Assembly: GCF_002532075.1 (NCBI RefSeq)
Contig: NZ_LYXE01000036.1
Span: 1 to 64,000 of the forward strand
From: Candidatus Chloroploca asiatica
GTDB lineage: Bacteria > Chloroflexota > Chloroflexia > Chloroflexales > Chloroflexaceae
DNA length: 64,000 bases
Direction: 5' to 3'
In this document: one piece after another, positions 32,108 through 40,823 of the stretch
Layout: each line of letters opens with the position of its first letter
Numbering within the stretch: position 1 is the stretch's first letter
Made by a program: the position numbers and the translations under genes
Notes under the pieces: model-generated
Told to the model about the DNA's origin: nothing
What the model saw: only the letters and a program-made list of their open reading frames with translations
Database searches by the model: none

Positions 32108-33352
32108 ATGCGCCCAACGATCAAACAGTTCACGCTGCTGGGCCTGGTGCTGGCCTTGCTTGGGCTAGGGCAGTTCACTGGTCTGTCAGCAGCAAGCTGG
32201 AATGGCCCAGCCAGGGAGGCAGGGCTGACCCAAACCACGACCCCGCTGACCGGAATTGTGCAAGTCTCAGCCAGTTTTCACACCTGTGCATTGACCTTGG
32301 AAGGCGATCTGCTCTGTTGGGGCGCTAACAGCAGTCGTCAGTTGGGTGATGGAACCTTCAACCATCGCCTGCTTCCAATGCGTGTGGAAAGACTCGAACC
32401 CAAGGCCCGTGCTGTTGCGACGAGTAACGGCGAAACCTGTGTTGTTACCACTGAGGGGGCGGTGCTGTGCTGGGGCTCGAATTTGGACGGTCAATTGGGT
32501 AACGGTACCACGCAGGGTAGCTCATGGCCAGTCATGGTCAGCGGCTTGGATCGTGGCGTTACTGCTGTCAGCGGAAGCTATGGCCACTTTTGTGCCCTTA
32601 CACTCGAAGGCGATGTCTGGTGTTGGGGGCGCAACGATTATGGGCAGTTGGGGGATGGGACAACCGAACAGCGGCTTACCCCTGTCAAGGTTAGCGGACT
32701 GAATCGTGATATAGCTACGCTTGCCGTAGGCAACTACCATACCTGTGTGCTTACCAACACAGGAGGGGTGAAGTGTTGGGGGCAAAACTTCGCGGGGCAC
32801 CTTGGCGATGGAACACGCGAGAATCGTGCTGAACCAGTGGCTGTCGTTGGCCTCGATCAGGGTGTCAGCGCGATCACGCTGGGACTAAACCATACGTGTG
32901 CGCTCACCGATGCGGGGGCAGTACTCTGTTGGGGTGGAAATATCTCTGGTGAGCTTGGTGATGGCACCACGATCGGTCGCCTCACCCCAGGGCTTGTCAG
33001 TGGCATGGAGCAGGGGATTACCGCTATCTCGGCTACAGAACAGCATACGTGTGCTGTAACCGCGCAAGGTGGAGTAGTGTGCTGGGGCAAAAACAATGAA
33101 GGCCAATTGGGTGATGGGACGACAACGCAGCGACCCATCCCAGTAGCGGTGACTGGTCTTCAGAGCGGCATAACTGCAGTTGTGACGGGAGGGTTGCACA
33201 CCTGTGCGCTCATGCTGGACAGGAGTCTGCACTGTTGGGGGTACAACGTGTATGGGCAGTTGGGTGATGGCACGACAACGCGACGCCTGACGCCGGTCGG
33301 GGTTGTTTGGGAAGCGCCACAATCGGTCTTCCTGCCGCTGGTGCGCCGCTAG
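32108..33352 (+). CDS. secreted RCC1 repeat protein (GDGTT type)
   Basis: A 414-aa protein. The signal peptide (MRPTIKQFTLLGLVLALLGL…LSAAS) is followed by seven RCC1 repeats of 50-52 residues with consensus VSAxxxHTCALTxEGxVxCW GxNxxGQLGDGTTxxRLTPV xVSGL. A seven-blade number equals the classical RCC1 propeller. The Cys pair per blade is kept (HTCA and CWG). The tail is VFLPLVRR. The gene starts 22 nt after the previous stop, with AAGGAAAAAA upstream, so it is probably co-transcribed with its paralogue. Longer repeats than in the upstream gene show that the two are not recent copies. Confidence 0.84.
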   Translation: MRPTIKQFTLLGLVLALLGLGQFTGLSAASWNGPAREAGLTQTTTPLTGIVQVSASFHTCALTLEGDLLCWGANSSRQLGDGTFNHRLLPMRVERLEPKARAVATSNGETCVVTTEGAVLCWGSNLDGQLGNGTTQGSSWPVMVSGLDRGVTAVSGSYGHFCALTLEGDVWCWGRNDYGQLGDGTTEQRLTPVKVSGLNRDIATLAVGNYHTCVLTNTGGVKCWGQNFAGHLGDGTRENRAEPVAVVGLDQGVSAITLGLNHTCALTDAGAVLCWGGNISGELGDGTTIGRLTPGLVSGMEQGITAISATEQHTCAVTAQGGVVCWGKNNEGQLGDGTTTQRPIPVAVTGLQSGITAVVTGGLHTCALMLDRSLHCWGYNVYGQLGDGTTTRRLTPVGVVWEAPQSVFLPLVRR

Positions 33353-33368
33353 ACTAAGGAGGCATTAC

Positions 33369-36300
33369 ATGTCTATCCGCAATCGTTTTCTGATGAGAGT
33401 CGCTTCGTATGATCGATTCCATCGCTTGGCGATGAGCACGCAACGACTGCTACGGCTAACCTGCATCTTGCTGCTGACTGCCATCATCTTGGGCGAACCG
33501 GCGACGGCAAGCACCCAGGGGAGCGGCTGGCAATGGCAGAACCCGCTTCCTCAGGGGAATCATCTCCTGAGTATCTGGGGGATAGACGCCAATAACATCT
33601 GGGCGGTAGGAAACGGTGGGGTTATCTTGCGCTGGGACGGCCAGACCTGGCAGGCCCAAACCAGCGGCTTCGGGAACGCACTTACTGCGATCTGGGGAAC
33701 GAGTGCTCGAAACATCTGGGCCGTCGGTACGGATGGCATCATCATCCGGTGGAACGGCAGCACATGGTCACGCTACCCTACCCCCACCCGAAGTCAGCTT
33801 AACGCGATCTGGGGAGCCGATGCCAACAATGTCTGGGCAGTCGGTAACGACGGCACGATCCTGCGCTGGGACGGCAGTACATGGTCGGCTGAGACGAGCA
33901 ACACATCCAGGCGCCTCAATGGCGTCTGGGGCACAGACGCCGGCAATATCTGGGTGGCAGGCAATAACACCATCCTGAAGTGGGACGGTACACATTGGGT
34001 AGAAAAACACCAATCGCGCATCCTATTCACTGCCATTTGGGGAACCGATGCACAAAACATCTGGGTCGTCGGCACTGCTGGTACTATTCTGAAGTGGAAT
34101 GGCTGGATCTGGTCTGCCGAACACGTCAATACGAACGAGACGCTGTACGGGATTGGGGGTCTGGACGCTGAGCATGTCTGGGCCGTCGGCGAGCGTGGCG
34201 TCATTGTCGCCAGATCCTTTACTGCTGATAGCTTTGAGGTCAGTTGGCGCCTGCAGCGGGTCGACTCACCTCCACGGCTCAGCGCGATCTGGGCTCTCGA
34301 CGCAAATAACGCCTGGGCCGTTGGCGAAGCTGGCACCATCCTCGAATGGAAGGGTATCACATGGCGTGACCAGCAGCGGATCTTTGAGCGCATGACGTTC
34401 AATGGCGTTTGGGGTGCAGATGCTGATCACGCCTGGGCGGTTGGCAGTGCTGGTGCTATTCTGCAGTGGAATGGCGCTACCTGGTCGGCTCAGACGAGTG
34501 GCACCACCCATGCGCTCCGGGCTGTCTGGGGGCTGGATGCCAATAATGTCTGGGCGGTGGGCGAAAATGGTACCATCCTGAAGTGGGATGGCACAGGCTG
34601 GGAACAACAACTCAGCGGCACAACCGATAGCCTCACGGGTGTCTGGGGCCTTGATGCCGAGAATATCTGGGTTGTGGGCCAGGGGAACACGATCCTGAAG
34701 TGGGATGGTCAGGCCTGGGATGCGCCGCCGCAGATGGAAAACCGTCAGAGACTCCATTTCGAAGCGCTCTGGGGTACCGACGCCGACAACATCTGGGCCG
34801 TCGGCATGCAAGGTATTTATAAGTGGGACGGCCAGACCTGGGAAATCCAATTATGGGAGCAGGAGAACTTGTTTCGGGGGTTCAAGGCTATCTGGGGTAC
34901 CGACGCCAACAACATCTGGGCTGTTGGTCGCAAAGGCGTTTATAAGTGGGATGGCCAGACCTGGGCGGCGCAGTCCTTCGATTTCGAAGGGCACCTCCTC
35001 TCGAGTGTGTGGGGCTTAGATGCGAATAATGTCTGGGCGGTGGGCGAAGGAATTTTCAAGTGGGATGGCCGCGCCTGGTCGCGCCAGGCAAGCGAAGAAG
35101 GGCACAGGATCTTCGCCGTTGGGGGCAGTGACGCTCATCACGTCTGGGTCGTCGGGTCAGGGATCCAGTTGTGGAATGGCGATCAGTGGAGCGACGCGGA
35201 TCCAAACCTGCCTAGGATCGACAGTCTGATCGGGATCTGGGGTGCGGATGCCCGCAACGTCTGGGCGGCTGGAAGCAATGGAACGATTGTTAAGTGGAAC
35301 GGTCGCAAGTGGGTCAAACAACGCAGCAGTACGAACGACGCCGTTATCCATGCTTTCTGGGGATTCGATGCCGACAATGTCTGGGCTATCGGAAGACAAG
35401 GCTATAGCTGGTTGCCTGATCATCGCGGCATCATCCTGAAATGGGACGGTCGCACCTGGGCGCCGCAACCAATCGGTTCACCGCCGTACCTCACGGCGAT
35501 CTGGGGAGCCGATGCCAGCAATGTCTGGGCTGTCGGATTGAATGGAACCATCCTGAAATGGGATGGACGTACCTGGTCGCCCCAGGTGAGCAGCACCAGC
35601 GATGACCTCAATGCCATCTGGGGGCTGGATGCCAACAATGTCTGGGTCGTAAGTAATGAAGGCGCAGTGCTAAAATGGGACGGTTTGGCCTGGACAGAGC
35701 ACTCCAGGTTAGGAACAACCGAACTAACAAGTAGACTAACCGGCATCTGGGGGACGGATGCCAACAATCTTTGGGTCATCAGTAATAACAGACGAATGTA
35801 TGACAGTAGCATTATGAAGTGGGATGGCAGCGCCTGGCACCAGCAATGGAACGCTCACCGTAACGAGCACATGATCATCCATCTCTACGGAATCTGGGGA
35901 CGGGATGCCAACAATGTCTGGGTCGTAGGGGAAGATGGCTACAGTAGTGGCATCACACTGCGCTGGGACGGCAACTCCTGGCTCGATCAACACATAGGCG
36001 TCAGCTACAGCCTGCGTGGGATCTGGGGTACACCAACCAATAATCTCTGGGCGGTCGGCGATGCCGGCGTCATCCTCTATCATGGCGATTGGCCGATCAT
36101 CAAGCCCAGCCTGACCTGTAACTTCTCCGAGGGAGCTCCTGGAAGCGCCTTCCTGATCACGGGAACCGAGTTCCCGGCACGGACGACGGTGCAGTTGCAG
36201 ATCAACGGCAGCGACATCGGCAGCGTCAGTACTGATCGCAATGGGCGCTTCACGGCGCTTCTCCAGACTGAGGCGACAGCGCCAGAGGGTTACTACGTGG

Positions 36301-36479
36301 TCAGGGCCAACACGACTGCCGTGAATAGCGGAGCAAGCGTGTGGGGAAGCTATCGGCTGGTACATACTACTCCGCTGCGTATGCCGCCGAGCGACGCGCC
36401 TGCAGGAATCGCGATACCGGACAATGTTCCAGCCCACGCTCGGTTGCCTGTGCTCCATCTGCCATTGGTACGACGTTAA
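33369..36479 (+). CDS. large secreted IWGTDANNIWAVG propeller protein
   Basis: A 1036-aa protein, ATG 33369 with AAGGAGG 7 nt upstream. A signal peptide (hydrophobic LLRLTCILLLTAIILGEPAT) is followed by about 21 blades with consensus IWGTDANNIWAVGxxGTILK WDGxxWxxQxSGT. These are the same fold type as the WGSS protein but with a DANN-W core. After the blades comes an Ig/IPT-like domain (CNFSEGAPGSAFLITGTEFP), a common cell-surface beta-sandwich. The tail is LHLPLVRR. Twenty-one blades would make three seven-blade propellers. It is the last intact gene of the cluster. Confidence 0.84.
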   Translation: MSIRNRFLMRVASYDRFHRLAMSTQRLLRLTCILLLTAIILGEPATASTQGSGWQWQNPLPQGNHLLSIWGIDANNIWAVGNGGVILRWDGQTWQAQTSGFGNALTAIWGTSARNIWAVGTDGIIIRWNGSTWSRYPTPTRSQLNAIWGADANNVWAVGNDGTILRWDGSTWSAETSNTSRRLNGVWGTDAGNIWVAGNNTILKWDGTHWVEKHQSRILFTAIWGTDAQNIWVVGTAGTILKWNGWIWSAEHVNTNETLYGIGGLDAEHVWAVGERGVIVARSFTADSFEVSWRLQRVDSPPRLSAIWALDANNAWAVGEAGTILEWKGITWRDQQRIFERMTFNGVWGADADHAWAVGSAGAILQWNGATWSAQTSGTTHALRAVWGLDANNVWAVGENGTILKWDGTGWEQQLSGTTDSLTGVWGLDAENIWVVGQGNTILKWDGQAWDAPPQMENRQRLHFEALWGTDADNIWAVGMQGIYKWDGQTWEIQLWEQENLFRGFKAIWGTDANNIWAVGRKGVYKWDGQTWAAQSFDFEGHLLSSVWGLDANNVWAVGEGIFKWDGRAWSRQASEEGHRIFAVGGSDAHHVWVVGSGIQLWNGDQWSDADPNLPRIDSLIGIWGADARNVWAAGSNGTIVKWNGRKWVKQRSSTNDAVIHAFWGFDADNVWAIGRQGYSWLPDHRGIILKWDGRTWAPQPIGSPPYLTAIWGADASNVWAVGLNGTILKWDGRTWSPQVSSTSDDLNAIWGLDANNVWVVSNEGAVLKWDGLAWTEHSRLGTTELTSRLTGIWGTDANNLWVISNNRRMYDSSIMKWDGSAWHQQWNAHRNEHMIIHLYGIWGRDANNVWVVGEDGYSSGITLRWDGNSWLDQHIGVSYSLRGIWGTPTNNLWAVGDAGVILYHGDWPIIKPSLTCNFSEGAPGSAFLITGTEFPARTTVQLQINGSDIGSVSTDRNGRFTALLQTEATAPEGYYVVRANTTAVNSGASVWGSYRLVHTTPLRMPPSDAPAGIAIPDNVPAHARLPVLHLPLVRR

Positions 36480-36580
36480 CGGCGTGCAGTAATGGTTTGC
36501 TCAAAGCAATCCACAGACCTCCGAACCTGCAAGCGCATGCGTAGTCTCCACTCCTAACGATGTGGCAAAAGGAGAACCTC

Positions 36581-36850
36581 TTGACTCATCACTTTTCCAC
36601 GTCGTTCGCCGTTCTGACGTTCTTCGTTCTGTTGTTGGTTGGCGGACTACCCGCGCTGCCCACGGCGGCAACTGAATCATCGCCAGCCCCTGAAGCTACT
36701 GCGCCGCTCGCATAGGCACATCCCGTGCTGTTGCGATTCGCGCTCAGTGCCGACCACAGCTTCCCGGCCAAGCTCGGCTCGATCACTCGTACCAGCAAGG
36801 TTGTGCCGGTGGCCGAACCTCTCGCTTCCGCTGACCACAGCCTCCCTTGA
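36581..36850 (+). pseudogene. decayed paralogue of the RCC1 protein (signal peptide and stub)
   Basis: A TTG with AAAAGGAG upstream opens LTHHFSTSFAVLTFFVLLLV followed by GGLPALPTAAT. It aligns residue for residue with the signal peptide of the RCC1 protein at 30298 (MTHRFFTSLAALTLFVLVLV, GGLPALPTAAT). A TAG at 36713-36715 interrupts the frame, which then continues coherently (AHPVLLRFALSADHSFPAKL) to TGA at 36848-36850. No RCC1 blade remains. The cluster was thus once larger. Confidence 0.65.
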
Positions 36851-37150
36851 CTCCTTCGCCGGAAAGGTGCCCAGAACTTGCGACGCCTACCGCCGCACCC
36901 TTTGGCACTTCCGTGCCAACGCACTGGCAAGGATCTCTTGCAACGAAATCGTTCGCCAGTGCTACCGGCTCTGGCTTGCAGATCGATACAACAACTGGTG
37001 TCGGATCGAACGAACGAGATGAAGCGCGAAGGCGAACCTGAGTTTGCGCTGCGCCCGGACGCCCGCCCCAATACGCCATGTCTCCGGGCGTGTCCTCACA
37101 TGACCACATATGTACCCTAAACGCCCCACCGACAACGCAAGCATCCAGGC
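36851..37150. other. spacer without a supported gene
   Basis: Short open frames on both strands have no ribosome-binding site or family features. The sequence may be debris of the decayed propeller gene or of the integrated element whose recombinase gene follows. Confidence 0.4.
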
Positions 37151-38170
37151 TCATTCTGCCGGCGCAAAGAAGGGCACTTCGACAAACTCAACTGCTTTGC
37201 GTTTGGCCGCTTCGCCCCGCCGGTCGTAGCTGGCCGTGGTCGTCACTTGCGCGTGCCCGACCAGTTGTTGCACTGTCGCCAGGTCAATCCCGGCATCGAG
37301 CAGTTCGGAGATATAGGTGCGGCGCATATCATGCGGGGTACAGGCGGGGATGCCAGCTTCCTGGGCTCGGTTGGTCAGGATCAGGGCCACCGCTTCGGCA
37401 GTGATCCGTTGGGTGCTAAAGCGGCCCCCTTTGTAGGCCCGGATGAACATGGCCCCTGGATGGGTGCCGCGCACCCCGAGCCAGACCTCCAGTGCGGCGC
37501 GGGTGCCGGAGGGTGCCCAGACCCGGCGATCTTTGTTGCCTTTGCCGCCGCGCACCAGCAGTTCGCCGGTCTCGCGGTGATAGGCCTCCAGATTCAGCGC
37601 GGCCACTTCGGCGCGGCGCAGGCCGGTGCCCCGGATCAGCGCGAGCACGGCGGCATCGCGGCGACCGAGCGGTGAGGGATCATCCGCGCAGGCCCGCAGC
37701 AACGCCCGTACCTCGCTGGGGGTGATCACGCGCCCGGTGGGTTCGCGGTGGCCTTTGACGGTCGGCACCAGCACGGCCCGTTGATACTCCTCGGCGGGGA
37801 GCTCGCCCAGCCGGAAGGCTTCTTGCAAGACCCGGCGCAGCGCGGCGAGGATCTTGTTGGCGGTGGCCGGGGCGTAGCGTTCGACGAGGGTGGCGCGGAG
37901 CGCAATGGTGTGGGCGTAGCGCACGGCTCCCCAGGGCGTGTGGAGGCAGCGCACGTCCTGGCCGTCGGTCGTGCGCACCTCGGCCACGCCGAGCAAGGCG
38001 GCCACGGTGTTCAAGGCTTCGCGCATGGTACGCCGGGAGCCGGGGGTAAGGTTGGCGAGGTAGAGGGCGGCGGCGTTCGGGCGACCGGTGTCCGAGTCAC
38101 GGGCGATCAGGTCGCCCTCGCAGGGTGGTTCCCAGTCAGTTGGTGGGGTCGGCGGGGCCGGATGGGTCAT
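37151..38170 (-). CDS. tyrosine recombinase (XerC/D-like integrase)
   Basis: A 339-aa protein. The N-terminal SAM-like core-binding domain (TPGSRRTMREALNTVAALLG) is followed by the catalytic domain. It has Arg in GTGLRRAEVAALNLE, then RGGKGNKDRRV with the beta-hairpin Lys, TPHDMRRTYISELLDAGID (HxxR), QLVGHAQVTTTASYDRRGE with the GH motif and Tyr nucleophile. All catalytic residues are present. ATG 38170 is chosen because GGAGG lies 5 nt upstream. It may belong to an integrative element carrying the defence genes that follow, or be an integron-like orphan. A perfect palindrome lies 25 bp before the start. Confidence 0.85.
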   Translation of the reverse strand: MTHPAPPTPPTDWEPPCEGDLIARDSDTGRPNAAALYLANLTPGSRRTMREALNTVAALLGVAEVRTTDGQDVRCLHTPWGAVRYAHTIALRATLVERYAPATANKILAALRRVLQEAFRLGELPAEEYQRAVLVPTVKGHREPTGRVITPSEVRALLRACADDPSPLGRRDAAVLALIRGTGLRRAEVAALNLEAYHRETGELLVRGGKGNKDRRVWAPSGTRAALEVWLGVRGTHPGAMFIRAYKGGRFSTQRITAEAVALILTNRAQEAGIPACTPHDMRRTYISELLDAGIDLATVQQLVGHAQVTTTASYDRRGEAAKRKAVEFVEVPFFAPAE

Positions 38171-38194
38171 GGGGGCCTCCGTGGACAATAGGTT

Positions 38195-38214
38195 GTGAGA
38201 ATCGTCATTCTCAC
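38195..38214. promoter_or_regulatory. 8-bp-arm palindrome upstream of the recombinase
   Basis: GTGAGAAT-CGTC-ATTCTCAC, perfect arms with a 4-nt centre, 25 bp upstream of the recombinase start. It could be an operator for self-regulation or half of a recombination site. Confidence 0.55.
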
Positions 38215-38746
38215 GACTTATTCTACCACCTCACCCGCCCCCGGCCCGCACACCCGTGCGCCCTCACCGCTACGGGGAAGAGCCGCAGGCGCACGGGCGC
38301 GTGGTCGGATCGTCGAGCGGCGCAGGGCGTCGCGACGACCCTGTGCCTGGACATCGGGGGCGAGGATCAGCCTGGTGGCTCCGTGCTCGTGTGGCCTGGG
38401 CGTCGATGGACGAGCAGGGCTGTTCGGCGTACCTGTGATCATTGGGGATGCGCAAGCGCGCCTTCTTCGTTTGCGTGGCCTGCGGTGCGGTCGGGAGGTT
38501 GGGGACGCTGGTATCAGTGCAGCACCGGCGTAGCGCAATGGATGGTGCGGCCAGTACACTCAAGCATGACTTCGACTCGGAAGAAGGCGTTAAGAGTCTG
38601 GATACAAAATGGTAATGTGAGAGTGTTAGAATATCTTATATGATTGCATACCAAAGCACATGGTTAGAGCGTCTCTCACATGTCTTTGCAAAGCACATAT
38701 AACTATCGTATCTGTGAGTGCCAATGTTGGCTGTGTGAGGAAACCT
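38215..38746. other. 530-bp upstream region of the BrxD/helicase operon
   Basis: GC-rich up to 38570 with no supported gene, then an A/T-rich stretch (38580-38700) holding TTAGAATATCTTATATGATT around 38628-38647, which contains candidate -10 hexamers. This is probably the promoter region of the four-gene operon. I see no convincing -35 box or operator. Confidence 0.45.
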
Positions 38747-39589
38747 ATGACTACCCCGGTCGCGATTGAGGACATTCTCAAGGCCCTGCCCACTGCATCG
38801 GCAGATACTGCCAAGTTGCCCAAATTGCTGGCTGAGCTCAATCGCCTGGACAATGATCGCGCTGCGAATCTCGCGAAGATTAAAGGGATTGTGAAGCAAC
38901 TCAATGCAGTCGATTCGAAGGATCACCATCCCCAGATTGTCCGACTTCGCGAATGGGTAATGGCTTATGAGAGCGAGATCAGCCAGCTCGAGCAAGAACT
39001 GCGCCAACGCTTTGGCAAGGAGCTTGCTATTAGCTTGCGTGATCTCGATCTTACGCTGACAGGTCAGTACCCTCTGCTTCATGCGAACTTCTTTACCTTC
39101 CACATGCTTGCAGACCAGAGCAAGGTGGAAATCTGGTATGGCTACGAGCAGGAATTGTTGGATACTGCCCCACTGCTAGCATCCGAAGTGAGCAAGCGGG
39201 TTACCCGGATTCTCAAGCAACTCGGCCGTTCGTTGCGACCAATAGAGTACTTGGTTAAATTAGAAGAGGCTATCCGGCGAGTACCCCACAGATCAGATTT
39301 ACCTGGAGTACCCATCATCAAAGTTCTGCCTGAAATCGCTCATCTTCTCCAGAGTCGTAGTTACTATCAGAACCCCATTCGTGAACATTACCGCAGCTAC
39401 AGTCGGGCCGATTTTAGCTATGACCTAGATCGCTGTCGCCGCGATGTGGAGACTCGCGGGCGTGTGCAACTTACGATTGCAACCCGTATGTACACCCGAA
39501 GCCGAGACGACTTCTTGTGGATCCCAGATGTCAATGGGACGGGCGGAACAACCTACTCTCACCTCAGTTTGAAGGAAACAGTGATATGA
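38747..39589 (+). CDS. coiled-coil protein of unknown function, first gene of the BrxD/helicase operon
   Basis: A 280-aa protein that I do not recognise. Residues 20-100 are helical and heptad-like (LPKLLAELNRLDNDRAANLA and REWVMAYESEISQLEQELRQ), a likely coiled coil. The middle has a mixed alpha/beta segment (LLHANFFTFHMLADQSKVEI with WYGYEQELL) and the end is rich in Arg and Tyr (YYQNPIREHYRSYSRADFSY), as in nucleic-acid-contacting proteins. GTGAGGAAAC lies before ATG 38747. Its stop overlaps the next start (ATGA), so it is translated together with the ATPases and helicase and is probably a structural or specificity subunit of the same complex. Confidence 0.7.
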   Translation: MTTPVAIEDILKALPTASADTAKLPKLLAELNRLDNDRAANLAKIKGIVKQLNAVDSKDHHPQIVRLREWVMAYESEISQLEQELRQRFGKELAISLRDLDLTLTGQYPLLHANFFTFHMLADQSKVEIWYGYEQELLDTAPLLASEVSKRVTRILKQLGRSLRPIEYLVKLEEAIRRVPHRSDLPGVPIIKVLPEIAHLLQSRSYYQNPIREHYRSYSRADFSYDLDRCRRDVETRGRVQLTIATRMYTRSRDDFLWIPDVNGTGGTTYSHLSLKETVI

Positions 39590-40821
39590 GTGACACCAAT
39601 CTCTCGCCCTTGCTCGCTCTGCGTATCATCCAGGCGCTTGGTGGTCCTGGCACACCGCCTGAGGAGGGACTCCAACACTTTTCGGTGGGACTGGATCCAT
39701 ATCTCAATGTGCTTGATGATGAATATCTTGATCGCTACATCCAGTATGGTGGTGCAAGCTTTAAGATGGTGGTTGGCATTTATGGCGGTGGCAAGACTCA
39801 TTTTCTCTACAGCTTGCGTGACCGAGCCCGAGCTAAGCACTATGCCGTTTCCTACGTGAGCCTGAAGAGTAGTGGCGAAAGCCCTTTCTATGCGCTTGAC
39901 CTGGTATATAAGGCAATCGCGGCTGGACTACTCCCTCCTGATGATGGTACTGATCAGCATATTGACCGTGGTATTCGCTCATTTCTCCGGGCATGGTATG
40001 GCAAGCGTCTGCAGACATATCAGACACAGGAAATGAGTCTGGATCGAGCCCGTGAATGTCTTGCTGATGACATTCGGCAGATTGATCTTCCTAACCTAAA
40101 CTATCGAACTGCGGTCAGAAAAGCCCTTGAGTCGTACCACAATAACCGGCAAGAAGCCTTTGACCAGGTGTGTCAGTGGCTTCAGGGCGAAGGGTTTGAC
40201 CGGCGTGCCCTTCAGCACTATGGCATCAACCAGAAGCTTGATCGGAGCACTGCGTTCCCAATGATTCGTGCCATGGTACGCATGGTGCGTGAGTTGGGCT
40301 ACAGTGGCCTCGTCGTGCTGCTTGATGAGGCGGAGCGTATTCCTAGCCTTAGCACGCGAAATCGTGAGCAACTCCTGAGTAACCTTCGTGAGATGATCGA
40401 TGAGTGCGGGCAGTCCTCGTTCGAGGGCATGTTCATAGTCTATGCCGTTCCTGATCAAAACTTTCTCGAAGGTCGCACCCAGGTCTATGAGGCTCTGAAA
40501 CAGCGCTTAAGCACCGTCTTCACCGAGATCAATCCAACTGGGGTCAAGGTGATGTTGGAACAGACGGTTGGTGACCACACTATGTTTCTTCATACCCTTG
40601 GGACGAAGCTTGCACAGATCTACGAGGTTGCCTACCAGTGTTCATTCGACGCACAAGAACTCAACGAAATGGTGATCATGGTGGCCGATTGGGCCGAAGA
40701 TCAACGTTTCGGTGACGAGGGCTATAAACGACTATTCGTGCAAACGATGGTTGCGGGGCTTCATTATCTCAACCACCACGGCATATGCCCAACCCTTACA
40801 GAGATCACCAGAAAGCCATAG
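39586..40821 (+). CDS. BrxD-like P-loop ATPase 1 (DUF2791 family)
   Basis: A 411-aa AAA/STAND-type ATPase. It has Walker A VGIYGGGKTHFLYSL (residues 64-71), the SSGESPFYALDLVYKAI segment after the first strand, and Walker B GLVVLLDEAERIPSLSTRNR with the extended DEAE. A sensor-like strand, FEGMFIVYAVPDQNFLEG, and LKQRLSTVF follow. This matches the DUF2791/BrxD family, known from BREX systems and from stand-alone modules with a BrxHI helicase. The start overlaps the previous stop by ATGA. A second, diverged family member lies directly downstream, so the two may form a hetero-oligomer that loads or regulates the helicase. Confidence 0.75.
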   Translation: MSDTNLSPLLALRIIQALGGPGTPPEEGLQHFSVGLDPYLNVLDDEYLDRYIQYGGASFKMVVGIYGGGKTHFLYSLRDRARAKHYAVSYVSLKSSGESPFYALDLVYKAIAAGLLPPDDGTDQHIDRGIRSFLRAWYGKRLQTYQTQEMSLDRARECLADDIRQIDLPNLNYRTAVRKALESYHNNRQEAFDQVCQWLQGEGFDRRALQHYGINQKLDRSTAFPMIRAMVRMVRELGYSGLVVLLDEAERIPSLSTRNREQLLSNLREMIDECGQSSFEGMFIVYAVPDQNFLEGRTQVYEALKQRLSTVFTEINPTGVKVMLEQTVGDHTMFLHTLGTKLAQIYEVAYQCSFDAQELNEMVIMVADWAEDQRFGDEGYKRLFVQTMVAGLHYLNHHGICPTLTEITRKP

Positions 40822-40823
40822 TC

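Noticed and set aside
38195-38559. Overlapping frames of about 112 codons on both strands before the BrxD operon
   Set aside because: Proline/arginine-rich products of GC-rich DNA, with no start signals.
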